A stretch of 64,000 bases of DNA from an uncultured Lentisphaeria bacterium (GTDB lineage: Bacteria; Verrucomicrobiota; Lentisphaeria; Victivallales; UBA1829), in assembly GCA_905197955.1 (NCBI GenBank), contig CAJKAR010000002.1, positions 159,419 to 223,418 on the forward strand, read 5' to 3'. This document shows positions 1-8,037 of this stretch, piece by piece. The position numbers and the translations under genes are program-made. The notes beneath the pieces are model-generated. The model did not search any database and was not told where the DNA came from. It saw only the letters and a program-made list of their open reading frames with translations. Every line of letters starts with the position of its first letter. The first letter of the stretch is position 1.

Positions 1-1
1 G

Positions 2-364
2 GAAGGTTTTTATTCGATAGAATCCCTGCATCCCAACAGTTCTTTTTATCTGGCTTTGAAGATTGCCTATCCCTCGGAAGAAGACAAGCGTATTGCAATC
101 GCGGAAAAACGGAATCCGGATCAATTAGGTTCCGCGATCATGCTTCACGGAAAGGGGGGATCCACTGGTTGTATTGCCGTTTCCAATGAGGCCATAGAAG
201 AGATTTTCGCCCTTGCCGCACGGACAGGAATTCAAAATATCCGGCTTTTTATTTGTCCATACGATTTCCGGCGTCAGTCCCCTCCGGAAAATAGAGTGCC
301 TGCGTGGCTTTCGGAACGCTACCGGAGACTGGAACTGGAATTGAAACGGCATCCTCATCCATGA
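2..364 (+). CDS. L,D-transpeptidase (YafK-like), 3' part only
   Basis: The frame is open from the first bases of the window, so the gene starts upstream and only its C-terminal 120 residues are seen. The motif HGKGGSTGCIAVSN matches the YkuD/L,D-transpeptidase active site (HG, then S-x-GC with the catalytic Cys) in the form used by YafK-type murein transpeptidases. The preceding stretch (SLHPNSSFYLALKIAYPS) also fits that subfamily. Family members cross-link peptidoglycan or attach proteins to it in the periplasm. An internal TTG at position 56 could be mistaken for the start, but the homologous region extends in front of it. It converges on pilT, with a shared hairpin between them. The N-terminus and signal peptide cannot be judged here. 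Confidence 0.85.
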   Translation, partial: EGFYSIESLHPNSSFYLALKIAYPSEEDKRIAIAEKRNPDQLGSAIMLHGKGGSTGCIAVSNEAIEEIFALAARTGIQNIRLFICPYDFRRQSPPENRVPAWLSERYRRLELELKRHPHP

Positions 365-369
365 CGATC

Positions 370-417
370 AAAAAAAGCCCGGCAGGAACAGGAATGTTCA
401 TACCGGGCGGTTGTTTT
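370..417. terminator. Bidirectional intrinsic terminator between the L,D-transpeptidase gene and pilT
   Basis: Inverted repeat GCCCGG (377-382) / CCGGGC (403-408). A run of seven A lies on its left (370-376), which reads as a U-run for pilT transcripts. TTGTTTT lies on its right (411-417) for the plus-strand gene. The position between two convergent stops fits termination in both directions; the signal is stronger for pilT. Confidence 0.65.
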
Positions 418-431
418 GTGGTTCCGGAGGA

Positions 432-1526
432 TCAGAAGGAGTCGTCTTGGAGGGATTCCGATTCGATGCCGTTGTCGGCAAACATCTTGCGGAGGTCTCC
501 ACGGTCGATCGCTTTGAAGAAGGCCTCTTCCGGCGTGATGATGTCGCGCAGGACAAGATCCAGCAGCGATCCGTTCAAACTGCGCATGCCGAGCTTATGA
601 CTGGTCTGAATGACGGATTCAATCATGTAGATCTTGTTTTCACGGATCAGGTTGCTGACCGCGTTTGTCACAAGCAGGATTTCCAGTGCGGCGATACGTC
701 CGCGTCCTTTTCGTTTGCAGAGAGTCTGTGCGACAATTCCTTTCAGGGAGCCCGCGAGCATCGCGCGGATCTGTTCCTGACGGTTCGCCGGGAACTGCTG
801 AATGATACGGTCCGCAGTACTGGCGGCGGTTGTCGTATGCAGCGTTCCGAACACAAGGTGACCGGTTTCCGCCGTTTCCAGCGCGATTTCGACGGTTTCC
901 AGGTCTCGCATTTCTCCGACGAGCACGATATCCGGGTCTTCACGAAGTGCCGCTCGCAGTGCGGAAGAGAAGCTCCTGGTGTGACGGCCCACTTCGCGGT
1001 GATTGATCAGGCACTTCTTGTTGTGATGCACGAACTCAACCGGGTCTTCAATCGTGATGATATGGTCTGTTCGGATTCGGTTGATGTAGTCAACCATCGC
1101 CGCCAGAGTGGTCGATTTTCCGCTTCCGGTCGGTCCGGTGACGAGAACCAGTCCCTTGTTCAAGGTGCAGAGATCGGCGATGACCGGCGGCAGATTCAGC
1201 TGCTCGAATGTCAGAATGTTCGCGGGAATCACTCGGGCGACGATGCCTACTCCGTTCAGATCCCGGAATACGTTCACACGGAAACGGTCTCCGTTCGGCA
1301 GAGAATACGCAAGGTCGGTATCGTTGCATTCGGCGAACTGGTCGATGTTGCGCTGAGGCATAATTTCGTTTGCAAGCGCTTCGATGTAATCACTGGTCAA
1401 AGGCTCGGATTCCGTGAAGATGATTTCTCCGTCGATTCGGTATACGGCCGGAGCTCCGCTGGAAAGATGTACGTCGGAGGCCTTCTGTTCCAGCATGAAG
1501 TTCAAAAAAACGTCGATATTCGGCAT
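432..1526 (-). CDS. pilT: Twitching motility / pilus retraction ATPase PilT
   Basis: 364 aa, the normal PilT length. Walker A GPTGSGKST is at residues 131-139 and the Walker B region DIVLVGEMRD at 199-208. The Asp-box ITIEDPVEFVH (157-167) and the His-box GTLHT (about 227-231) are those of secretion-type hexameric ATPases. AVSNLIRENK near the C-terminus corresponds to the PilT AIRNLIRE element needed for retraction. PilT depolymerises type IV pili at the inner membrane. No other core pilus assembly gene (pilB, pilC, pilM-Q) lies next to it. The N-terminal phrase ASDVHLSSGAPAVYRIDG is the conserved PilT/PilU entry. The start ATG is preceded by AAGGAGCTGCTT, a good ribosome binding site. Confidence 0.95.
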   Translation of the reverse strand: MPNIDVFLNFMLEQKASDVHLSSGAPAVYRIDGEIIFTESEPLTSDYIEALANEIMPQRNIDQFAECNDTDLAYSLPNGDRFRVNVFRDLNGVGIVARVIPANILTFEQLNLPPVIADLCTLNKGLVLVTGPTGSGKSTTLAAMVDYINRIRTDHIITIEDPVEFVHHNKKCLINHREVGRHTRSFSSALRAALREDPDIVLVGEMRDLETVEIALETAETGHLVFGTLHTTTAASTADRIIQQFPANRQEQIRAMLAGSLKGIVAQTLCKRKGRGRIAALEILLVTNAVSNLIRENKIYMIESVIQTSHKLGMRSLNGSLLDLVLRDIITPEEAFFKAIDRGDLRKMFADNGIESESLQDDSF

Positions 1527-1656
1527 AAGCAGCTCCTTACGATGAAAGTTCAGTACCCTTTATAATTACAGCAAAATGGGCTAAAAAGCAAGCGCGGAAT
1601 CCTTTTATTTGGTCTTTTTCGAGAAGAATTTTTTTTGTTTTTTTCTTTTTACCCTA

Positions 1657-1684
1657 TTGCTTTTTCTGGAAAATGTCGTATAAT
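1657..1684 (+). promoter_or_regulatory. Promoter of the lacI-type gene at 1729
   Basis: TTGCTT (1657-1662), a 16-base spacer, then a perfect TATAAT (1679-1684). The start point would fall near 1691, at the edge of the palindrome at 1694-1707. Confidence 0.65.
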
Positions 1685-1693
1685 TATTGTTGA

Positions 1694-1707
1694 TTGAACC
1701 GGTTCAA
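1694..1707. promoter_or_regulatory. LacI-type operator, perfect palindrome
   Basis: TTGAACCGGTTCAA is a perfect 14-base palindrome with a central CG, the form typical of LacI/GalR operators. It sits at the inferred transcription start, ten bases after the -10 box and 21 bases before the lacI start codon. The simplest reading is autorepression by the product of 1729-2748, relieved by a ligand. Confidence 0.7.
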
Positions 1708-1728
1708 CCGGATGGCTGGAGTATCGTT

Positions 1729-2748
1729 ATGAGAGCAACATTAAATGATATTGCAAAACGGGTCGGGGTTTCTAAATCCCTGGTATCCATGTATTTGAAT
1801 AATCATAAGCTCTCCAGCAAGATTGCGGCTGAAACGAAAAGCCGGATTGATGTTGCCGTCAAGGAACTGGATTATCGTCCATCATTTACGGCGCGTGCGC
1901 TTTCCAATGGAAAAACCAGAACGATCGGCATTGTCTGCGGCGGAATTAAAAATCCTTATTTTGCCAATCTGGTGGAGGATGCTCTTGACGAGGCGGCCAA
2001 GCATGGATATCAGCTGATTCTCGGATTGACCCGCTGGATTCCTGAAGAAGAGGAAAATACGGTAAAAAATCTCCTGAACCGTCAGATCGACGGTCTGATC
2101 TGCTGCATTCATCCGGAAGAAAATTCCAAGACGTATACAATGTTCCGCCAGAGCCGGATCCCGATCATCCGCCTGAGCCCTTCAAAGGATTTCCCAACCG
2201 TATGTGCCGATGGGAACGAGGCAATGGAAAAGGCTGTTGCTTTTCTGGCAGAACGGGGGCATTCTCGAATCTGCGGAGTGTTCTATGAGCATTCCGAATG
2301 GCCGGAACCGTTTGTGGAAGCCTGTAAAAAGGCCCATGTCGATTCGAGACTGCTTCCGCAGAATGATTCGGAAACGGATCAATATGTGAAATCGTTTATC
2401 CGTCAGAAGGAGACTGCATTGATTGTCAACGGCGCTCCGCCGCTGCTGGCTGCGTTGGAACGGCATCCCGATTACCGGCCGGATCTGATTGTCGGTTACG
2501 ATGATTACACCATGTACTCTTCTCTGGACCGGATTTCCGGTGGAATTTATACGGATTCCTGTGAACAGATCCGAATAGCGGTGGATCTGCTGATCAACAG
2601 TCTGGAGCATCCCTCTCAGGCGATTCCGGGAAAGACTGGGGTTCATTCCCTCTTCCTTTCCCGGAAAGAGATCGAAGCAAGACAGAATCAGAGTTTCGGT
2701 GTTCTGACACCGTTTCCAATATACAGAAAGGAACAAGAGAAAAAATGA
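1729..2748 (+). CDS. LacI/GalR-family transcriptional regulator
   Basis: About 339 aa with the family layout. The N-terminal helix-turn-helix (LNDIAKRVGVSKSLVSMYLNN) is followed by the hinge region (RPSFTARALSNGKTRTIGIV) and a periplasmic-binding-protein-like sensor domain to the end. The recognition helix reads SKSLVSMYLNN where most members have xxTVSRVLNG, so operator preference may be shifted. An upstream in-frame TTG exists at 1687, but the ATG at 1729 begins exactly at the HTH, so I use it. The stop overlaps the next start (ATGA at 2745-2748), so it is translationally coupled to a pseudopilin and probably to the large GH gene behind. It likely senses a sugar released by that enzyme; the ligand cannot be read from sequence. 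Confidence 0.9.
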   Translation: MRATLNDIAKRVGVSKSLVSMYLNNHKLSSKIAAETKSRIDVAVKELDYRPSFTARALSNGKTRTIGIVCGGIKNPYFANLVEDALDEAAKHGYQLILGLTRWIPEEEENTVKNLLNRQIDGLICCIHPEENSKTYTMFRQSRIPIIRLSPSKDFPTVCADGNEAMEKAVAFLAERGHSRICGVFYEHSEWPEPFVEACKKAHVDSRLLPQNDSETDQYVKSFIRQKETALIVNGAPPLLAALERHPDYRPDLIVGYDDYTMYSSLDRISGGIYTDSCEQIRIAVDLLINSLEHPSQAIPGKTGVHSLFLSRKEIEARQNQSFGVLTPFPIYRKEQEKK

Positions 2749-3500
2749 GAAGAAGAAATTTCACATTAATAGAGCTTCTGGTTGTTATTGCGATCATCGC
2801 AATTCTTGCCGGAGTTCTTCTGCCCGCCCTTAATAAGGCAAGAGAGAGCGGTATCCAGATGAAATGCAGCAACGCTTTGAAGCAGATGGGAACTGCAGGC
2901 CACAGTTATGCCTCTGATTACGATGACTGGTGGATGCCTTTTACGATGGCGCTTCCCGGGGATGAGACAAATATCAACCGCCGCTGGGCGAACAATCCGG
3001 ATTTTGTCAGATATCTCGGTGTCAAAGCGAAAAGTCTGTCCTATGTCTGGGATGTTTCCTACTGGGATTCGGCTTTCCTCTGCAACAATACAAGGCCTTC
3101 CACATCAACGACGGATACCAAGTATAAAAATGTATGGTATGTCTATGGAATGGTCTGGAACGATGGAGATACGATTCATCCGGCGGGCAGTATGGAGACC
3201 GATGTCTGGAAACTTACGAAAATTAAAAGAGCTTCTCAGAAAATTGTCTTTACGGAAGTTTCCGCCGGTGCGAAAATTCAGTTCTACGGCAGCACGCCCG
3301 ATCGCTGGTGGAAGGATGGAAATGGTACGAATGATGACGAATACCTGACCTATCGTCACGGCGGCGGCAATACGATCAATGTAACCTGGTTCGATGGCCA
3401 TGTCAGCAATGTTCACCATTCCAGAATGAACTGGAAAAACGGTACTTTTTCCAATGGAATCTGGCATCAGTATTTCCCGTATGACAACATTCAATGGTAA
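2745..3500 (+). CDS. Pseudopilin-like protein with prepilin leader and DG motif (cassette 1)
   Basis: 251 aa. It begins MRRRNFTLIELLVVIAIIAI: a short basic leader, the FTLIE prepilin peptidase site and a hydrophobic helix of about 20 residues, as in type II secretion and type IV pilins. The rest is a soluble domain rich in Trp and Tyr. Near the C-terminus it has a conserved-looking RHGGGNTINVTWFDGHVSN, the H-x(n)-DG element of the large pseudopilin-like family expanded in Planctomycetes, Verrucomicrobia and Lentisphaerae. The function of these proteins is not established. The start overlaps the lacI stop, and a large secreted GH gene follows after about 20 bases. Two more copies of this gene type occur in the window, each beside a glycan enzyme. 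Confidence 0.88.
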   Translation: MRRRNFTLIELLVVIAIIAILAGVLLPALNKARESGIQMKCSNALKQMGTAGHSYASDYDDWWMPFTMALPGDETNINRRWANNPDFVRYLGVKAKSLSYVWDVSYWDSAFLCNNTRPSTSTTDTKYKNVWYVYGMVWNDGDTIHPAGSMETDVWKLTKIKRASQKIVFTEVSAGAKIQFYGSTPDRWWKDGNGTNDDEYLTYRHGGGNTINVTWFDGHVSNVHHSRMNWKNGTFSNGIWHQYFPYDNIQW

Positions 3501-3521
3501 CAATTCTATCTGGGAAAAGTG

Positions 3522-6500
3522 ATGAAACATCTTCTGCAACTCCTTTCGTTTTTTTCCGCCGCGCTTCTCTGTGCGGAGCCGCTTCTGTTTCAGGAATCCT
3601 TTTCCACTCCGGAGTCCGTCAGGAAATATTATCCATGGGTGGTGAAAACCGGATATATCCGTGAAAAGGATGGTTCCGGGGCATTGAAACTCTTTCTTGC
3701 TGAACACAAGCCGATCGGTACGATCAGTATTTCTCTGAAACCGCAGGAAATCGCCGGGAAACGGCTTCGCATTTCCGCGGAAGTGAAGGGGGAAAAGATT
3801 GCTCCGGCAAAAGAGCGCTTCAACGGAGGAAAGTTCATGATGCCTGTGGAGAGTGCATCCGGTACACTCTATCCGGGAGCTCAGCTTTCCAGCGGATCGT
3901 TCGGCTGGGAAAAGAAAGCGTTCGTCGCGGAGATCCCCTGGGATGTGAAGAAGGCTTCGATTGTGCTGGGATTTCAGGATTCTTTCGGGACTCTTCTTGT
4001 CCGCAACCTCAAGGTGGAGGATCTGGGTACTGCGCTGGATCTGCGCGGTTCCGCCAATATGGGATTTGCGGATCCGAAAGCCAATGACGGTCGCGGCGGC
4101 TGGTCCGATCAGGGGCCCGATAACGATGCCGCCAGTTTCCGGCCTCGTCCGGACGGACTCTATGCGGGATTCCCTTTCCGCGTGATGGAGCCCGGGAAAA
4201 ACGGCGGAAAATCGGTGCTTTCCATGAAATCCTTCCATTTTCCCGGAGGTTCTGCGTTTGCAAAAACAGAGCTGAAACATCCGGAAAAGGCCTCCTGGCT
4301 GTATCTTCTGCACACGATGTGCCATAATGCCAAAGGAAATGTCGGATGGGTGGAAATCGTTGGAACCAGCGGAAAAATGCAGAAAATTCCTGTGGCGATC
4401 GGGAAAGACATTGCCGACTGGTGGAATCCGAAACGTCTGGAGAATGCGTACCCCGCTGTGCTTTGGAACAACTCGCAGGGGGGAACGGTTGGTGTATATG
4501 TTTCCAGATTTCCGCTCCTGCCGGAGGTTTCCCCGGTGAAATCGGTGACGTTCCGGAGTGCCGGTCAGGTTCCTGTCTGGATCATCCTCGGAGCGACTCT
4601 TTCCGGTGTGGACTACAAGTTCCCGGATCTGCGCAAGTTTGTTACGAAAGAAGATCGGAAATGGCGCCCCCTGCCGCCGGCGAAACCGGGTGTGATCGCG
4701 GGATCCGCACTCGACCGTTCTGCACTCACGAAGAAAACGGCTGTGACGGAGCGGGTGATGATCAATTCCGCCGGACAGCTTGCATTGGAGAAGTCGCCCG
4801 ACGTGCCGGTCCGCTTCCTGACGGTCGCGGATTCGTATGAGACGTTCAATATGTTCCAGTCTAAAAAACATATCGAAGAGTATGCCCGCCAGCTCCGTCT
4901 TCAGGGATACAATATGGCGAGACTGCACTATCTGGACTCCATTCTGATGAGCGGATCGAAAAAGGCTCTGGAGTTCAATCAGAAGAATCTCGACAAATTC
5001 GATTACTATGTCTACTGCATGAAGAAAAACGGGATTTATCTGAATCTCGATGCCATGTGCAGTCTTTACGGTTACGATCTCGGCAATACCTGGTATCCGG
5101 ATAAATCCGGACGCAATTTCGGGTATGACATCTATTTCAAGGAGAGTGTGAAGGAGAACTGGAGGAAGGGGGTCGGAAAGCTCCTGACGCATGTCAATCC
5201 TTATACGAAAACCCGTCTTGCGGAAGATCCTGTCCTTGCGATTGTGAACGGGAAAAACGAACAGGAATTCGCTCTGATGGCATGGCGCTATCCGGAGAAT
5301 CCGCAGTACATGCTTCCCACCTGGAGGGAATTTCTGAAGCGCCGTTATCAAACGATTTCGGCATTCAACAGTGCCTGGGGGATGAAGGTGAAGGATTGGA
5401 AGGAGATTCCGGTCTTTACCCGTCAGGATGCGACGGCCCGCAACCGTCGCGGCGAGGATGTCGCCCGCTACAAGTCGGAACTGGAATCGGGAATGTATGA
5501 CTGGTATGTCGCGGAACTCCGGAAAATGGGCTACAAAGGGATCGTCATCAATTATGATATGGGACAGAATCTCCGTTACATCGCCTTGCGGAAGCCGTTC
5601 CAGGCAATCGGCATGCACTCCTATCACGGTCATCCCTCGGTAGACGGGCAGTTCGAGCAGACAATAGATCAATCCAGTTCTCTTTCGAAGGCCAACGCCA
5701 TGTTCCGCGGCATCAACAGTACCCGTCTTACCGGGAAACCACTGCTGGTTACGGAATACGGAATCGTCTTCTGGAACAAGTACCGCTATGAAGAGGCGTT
5801 TTCCGCCGGGGCCTATGCCGCGTTTCAGGAGCACTCCGCGCTGACGGTGCATTCGCAGACGGTTTCGATCCGTCCGGAAACGGCAATTCGTCCGTTCGGC
5901 TGCACCAGTGATCCGGTGATTCACGCATCGGAATTTCTGACGGCGTATCTCTTCCGTCGCGGCGATGTGTCTCCCGCCCGGGTGCATATCCGGCTCGACC
6001 TGAACACGGAGGCGATGTATCGCGACCGCACCTTCCTCGACGGCATTCATACGGGGCAGTCCCGCTTGTGTCTTCTGACTGGCGTTTCCACAGCGGTCGA
6101 TCCGGATTTCCCGGTCCGGAAGAATGAACTTGCCCTTTCCACAGCGGGTGGATCAACCATCATGACACGTCCCGGTTACACCATGGTGGTTGACAAGCCG
6201 GGAACTCCGTTTGACATCAACACCATTATGAATGAATTCAAAAAACAGGGCCTCGTCCCCCGGACAAACCGGACCGATGCCGCAAAAGGTATTTTTGAAA
6301 ATTCCAATAATGAGCTTTATCTGGATGCGGAGAAACGTTTTCTTTCGGTCAACACGCCGAATTTGCAGGGAATCTGCGCTGAAGCGGGAAGTGCTCCGGT
6401 TCAGCTGGCTGAGTTCGGGGTATCGGATCTGACCACGCGCGGAAACGTTGCGGTCGTCAGCATCGACGGCAAACCCCTTGCCGATTCCCGGCGGATTGTT

Positions 6501-6791
6501 CTGGTGTATGCGACCAACGCTTTGAATACCGGCATGGAATTCCTTTCCGATGATATGCGGATCCTGAGAAAACAGGGAAAAACACCGGTCCTCGTGGAAA
6601 CCGGCGCGTTCCAGTTCACTCTTGTCAACCGCAACGCGGAAAAACTGAAACTGTACGCGCTTGCCACCGATGGCTCCCGTCGGTTTGAACTGCCGCTTGA
6701 AAAGAAGGGACCCTTGGTCCGCGGCAGAATCAATACCGCGGAGTACAAGGATGGCCCCTCCCTTTATTTCGAACTCGCTGTGGAGCCCTGA
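3522..6791 (+). CDS. Large secreted glycoside hydrolase, clan GH-A-like TIM barrel
   Basis: About 1089 aa. The signal peptide is MKHLLQLLSFFSAALLCAEP; I prefer the ATG at 3522 to the GTG three bases earlier. The first 430 residues appear to be beta-rich accessory domains, including a GGWSDQGPDND element shared with the enzyme at 49973-53170. A TIM-barrel region follows (DSYETFNMFQSKKHIEEYAR onward). IVNGKNEQEF places a candidate acid/base at Glu580, and LLVTEYGIVFW a candidate nucleophile at Glu745. This Asn-Glu ... Glu spacing is typical of clan GH-A (GH2, 5, 42, 53 and relatives). The C-terminal 250 residues look like beta-sandwich domains. Substrate is unknown. It ends two bases from the convergent regulator gene and is probably co-transcribed with lacI and the pseudopilin. 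Confidence 0.75.
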   Translation: MKHLLQLLSFFSAALLCAEPLLFQESFSTPESVRKYYPWVVKTGYIREKDGSGALKLFLAEHKPIGTISISLKPQEIAGKRLRISAEVKGEKIAPAKERFNGGKFMMPVESASGTLYPGAQLSSGSFGWEKKAFVAEIPWDVKKASIVLGFQDSFGTLLVRNLKVEDLGTALDLRGSANMGFADPKANDGRGGWSDQGPDNDAASFRPRPDGLYAGFPFRVMEPGKNGGKSVLSMKSFHFPGGSAFAKTELKHPEKASWLYLLHTMCHNAKGNVGWVEIVGTSGKMQKIPVAIGKDIADWWNPKRLENAYPAVLWNNSQGGTVGVYVSRFPLLPEVSPVKSVTFRSAGQVPVWIILGATLSGVDYKFPDLRKFVTKEDRKWRPLPPAKPGVIAGSALDRSALTKKTAVTERVMINSAGQLALEKSPDVPVRFLTVADSYETFNMFQSKKHIEEYARQLRLQGYNMARLHYLDSILMSGSKKALEFNQKNLDKFDYYVYCMKKNGIYLNLDAMCSLYGYDLGNTWYPDKSGRNFGYDIYFKESVKENWRKGVGKLLTHVNPYTKTRLAEDPVLAIVNGKNEQEFALMAWRYPENPQYMLPTWREFLKRRYQTISAFNSAWGMKVKDWKEIPVFTRQDATARNRRGEDVARYKSELESGMYDWYVAELRKMGYKGIVINYDMGQNLRYIALRKPFQAIGMHSYHGHPSVDGQFEQTIDQSSSLSKANAMFRGINSTRLTGKPLLVTEYGIVFWNKYRYEEAFSAGAYAAFQEHSALTVHSQTVSIRPETAIRPFGCTSDPVIHASEFLTAYLFRRGDVSPARVHIRLDLNTEAMYRDRTFLDGIHTGQSRLCLLTGVSTAVDPDFPVRKNELALSTAGGSTIMTRPGYTMVVDKPGTPFDINTIMNEFKKQGLVPRTNRTDAAKGIFENSNNELYLDAEKRFLSVNTPNLQGICAEAGSAPVQLAEFGVSDLTTRGNVAVVSIDGKPLADSRRIVLVYATNALNTGMEFLSDDMRILRKQGKTPVLVETGAFQFTLVNRNAEKLKLYALATDGSRRFELPLEKKGPLVRGRINTAEYKDGPSLYFELAVEP

Positions 6792-6792
6792 T

Positions 6793-7845
6793 TCAGAGGG
6801 ATCGCATGCGGTGTTCCCGGACGGGACCGGTGGTCCCGCCCGCGGAGAATTCCACTCCGAAGATCTCATTGATCGGTTTAGCGATTCTTCCTTCGACGAG
6901 GTCCGCGAGAAGTTCCGCGGCATAGGCCCCCAGGCGCCTGGGACGCTCGTCTACACTGGTGATTTTCACCAGCGACTGAATCTCCGGCAGACAGCTGAAT
7001 CCTGTCAGGGAAAGATCCTCCGGTATGCGGAGTCCTGATTCCCGCAGCGCAAGAAGGATGCTCATTGCGATATGGTCGCCGTCGCAGGCGATCGCTGTCA
7101 TTTCCGGGAAGCGGCGGAGGAGCCTCTCCGTGAATTCCCTGGCGCTGACACTTTCATTGGAGAAAAGTTCCACGGAAAGCGCTTCGATTCCCGCCTTCTT
7201 CAGAACCTCCATGAATCCCCGGCAGCGTTCCAGCAGGGGCTGTTCCACATTGTTTTGCGCCACATAGACGATCCGGCGATGTCCAAGCCGGATCAGATGT
7301 TCCGCCAGCATTCTTCCTCCTGTCCGGTTGTCGTGCCGGATCAGATTGCACCCGCGGATATCCGCCGGCAGATTGTTCACCCACAGAACCGGAAACGGTA
7401 CTTCGGATGGAAAATTCTGAAAGTGCGTGACAATCACTCCGGAAGGATCCTCCGCTTTCAGGCGGTTCAGCGCCAGACTGAAATCCGTCACATCGGGCGA
7501 GCTGTAAAAATACAGATTGTAGCCCCGGCGGAACGCTCCTTCCTGAAATCCATGCAGAAGATTCGAATAATAACTGACGTTGCCGCTCATGAATACGGCA
7601 AATTTTCCTTTCAGCAGCGCGGGATTTCCGCAGACAATGCTGCCGCCTCCGCCGCGCCGCCGTTCCACCAGTTTCCGGACAACCAGCTCTGAAACTGCTT
7701 TGTTTGCGGTTTTCTTGTTGACGGAGAATCGTTCCGCCAGCTCGTATTCCGACGGGATTTTCTCTCCGGGACGGAACCGTCCTTCCGCAATTTCTCTTGT
7801 GAGCCAATGCGCAATGGCTTCTGTTTTGTTTTTTCCAGTTTCCAA
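6793..7845 (-). CDS. GntR-HTH / LacI-type sensor hybrid transcriptional regulator
   Basis: About 350 aa. A GntR winged helix (KNKTEAIAHWLTREIAEG, PSEYELAERFSVNKKTANKAV, RRGGGGSIV) is fused to a LacI/GalR-type sugar-binding domain (GKFAVFMSG ... VNNLPADIRGCN ... DLSLTGF), the architecture of AraR-like repressors. The frame stays open far upstream, opposite the next gene. I place the start at TTG (7845-7843) because GGAGAGAGGTGATCCA precedes it directly and the HTH begins a few residues later; no ATG or GTG in frame fits as well. The gene is divergent from the enzyme at 8038. Two TTGACCCAYTCAA sites lie between them, one inside this gene's own -35 box, so it probably represses itself and the divergent operon. 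Confidence 0.85.
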   Translation of the reverse strand: METGKNKTEAIAHWLTREIAEGRFRPGEKIPSEYELAERFSVNKKTANKAVSELVVRKLVERRRGGGGSIVCGNPALLKGKFAVFMSGNVSYYSNLLHGFQEGAFRRGYNLYFYSSPDVTDFSLALNRLKAEDPSGVIVTHFQNFPSEVPFPVLWVNNLPADIRGCNLIRHDNRTGGRMLAEHLIRLGHRRIVYVAQNNVEQPLLERCRGFMEVLKKAGIEALSVELFSNESVSAREFTERLLRRFPEMTAIACDGDHIAMSILLALRESGLRIPEDLSLTGFSCLPEIQSLVKITSVDERPRRLGAYAAELLADLVEGRIAKPINEIFGVEFSAGGTTGPVREHRMRSL

Positions 7846-7882
7846 TGGATCACCTCTCTCTCCTTTTCGGCTTTCCGAGGGT

Positions 7883-7911
7883 ACTATAACTGGAGATGTT
7901 GACCCATTCAA
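7883..7911 (-). promoter_or_regulatory. Promoter of the GntR/LacI-hybrid gene
   Basis: On the minus strand: TTGAAT (7911-7906), a 17-base spacer, TATAGT (7888-7883). The -35 box lies inside operator 1, so repressor binding should block polymerase. Confidence 0.6.
7899..7911. promoter_or_regulatory. Operator 1, TTGACCCATTCAA
   Basis: TTGA-N5-TCAA dyad, repeated as TTGACCCACTCAA at 8001-8013 in the same orientation. It covers the -35 box of the divergent regulator gene. Confidence 0.65.
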
Positions 7912-7940
7912 GTTATTTTGAGAAAAAAAAGTTAAGCATA

Positions 7941-7969
7941 TTGACAGAAAACAATATTTCGAGTATAAT
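7941..7969 (+). promoter_or_regulatory. Consensus promoter for the 8038-11546 operon
   Basis: Perfect TTGACA (7941-7946), 17-base spacer and perfect TATAAT (7964-7969). Such a consensus sigma-70-type promoter should be very strong unless repressed, which fits an inducible operon held off by the two flanking operators. Confidence 0.8.
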
Positions 7970-8000
7970 GTAAAAGTGTGTTTCCAAAGAAAATAAAAAC

Positions 8001-8013
8001 TTGACCCACTCAA
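8001..8013. promoter_or_regulatory. Operator 2, TTGACCCACTCAA
   Basis: Second TTGA-N5-TCAA dyad, 102 bases centre to centre from operator 1. It lies about 25 bases after the likely start point of the plus-strand promoter and 24 bases before the start codon at 8038. This is suited to a roadblock or to looping with operator 1. Confidence 0.65.
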
Positions 8014-8037
8014 CATTGGGGTTGTATTGGAGGAAAA

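Noticed and set aside
3105..6050. A 981-codon open frame on the minus strand opposite the GH gene of cassette 1
   Set aside because: Its product is Arg/His/Ile-rich low-quality sequence without domains, while the plus strand encodes a clear secreted enzyme. Long antisense frames are common here because of codon bias.
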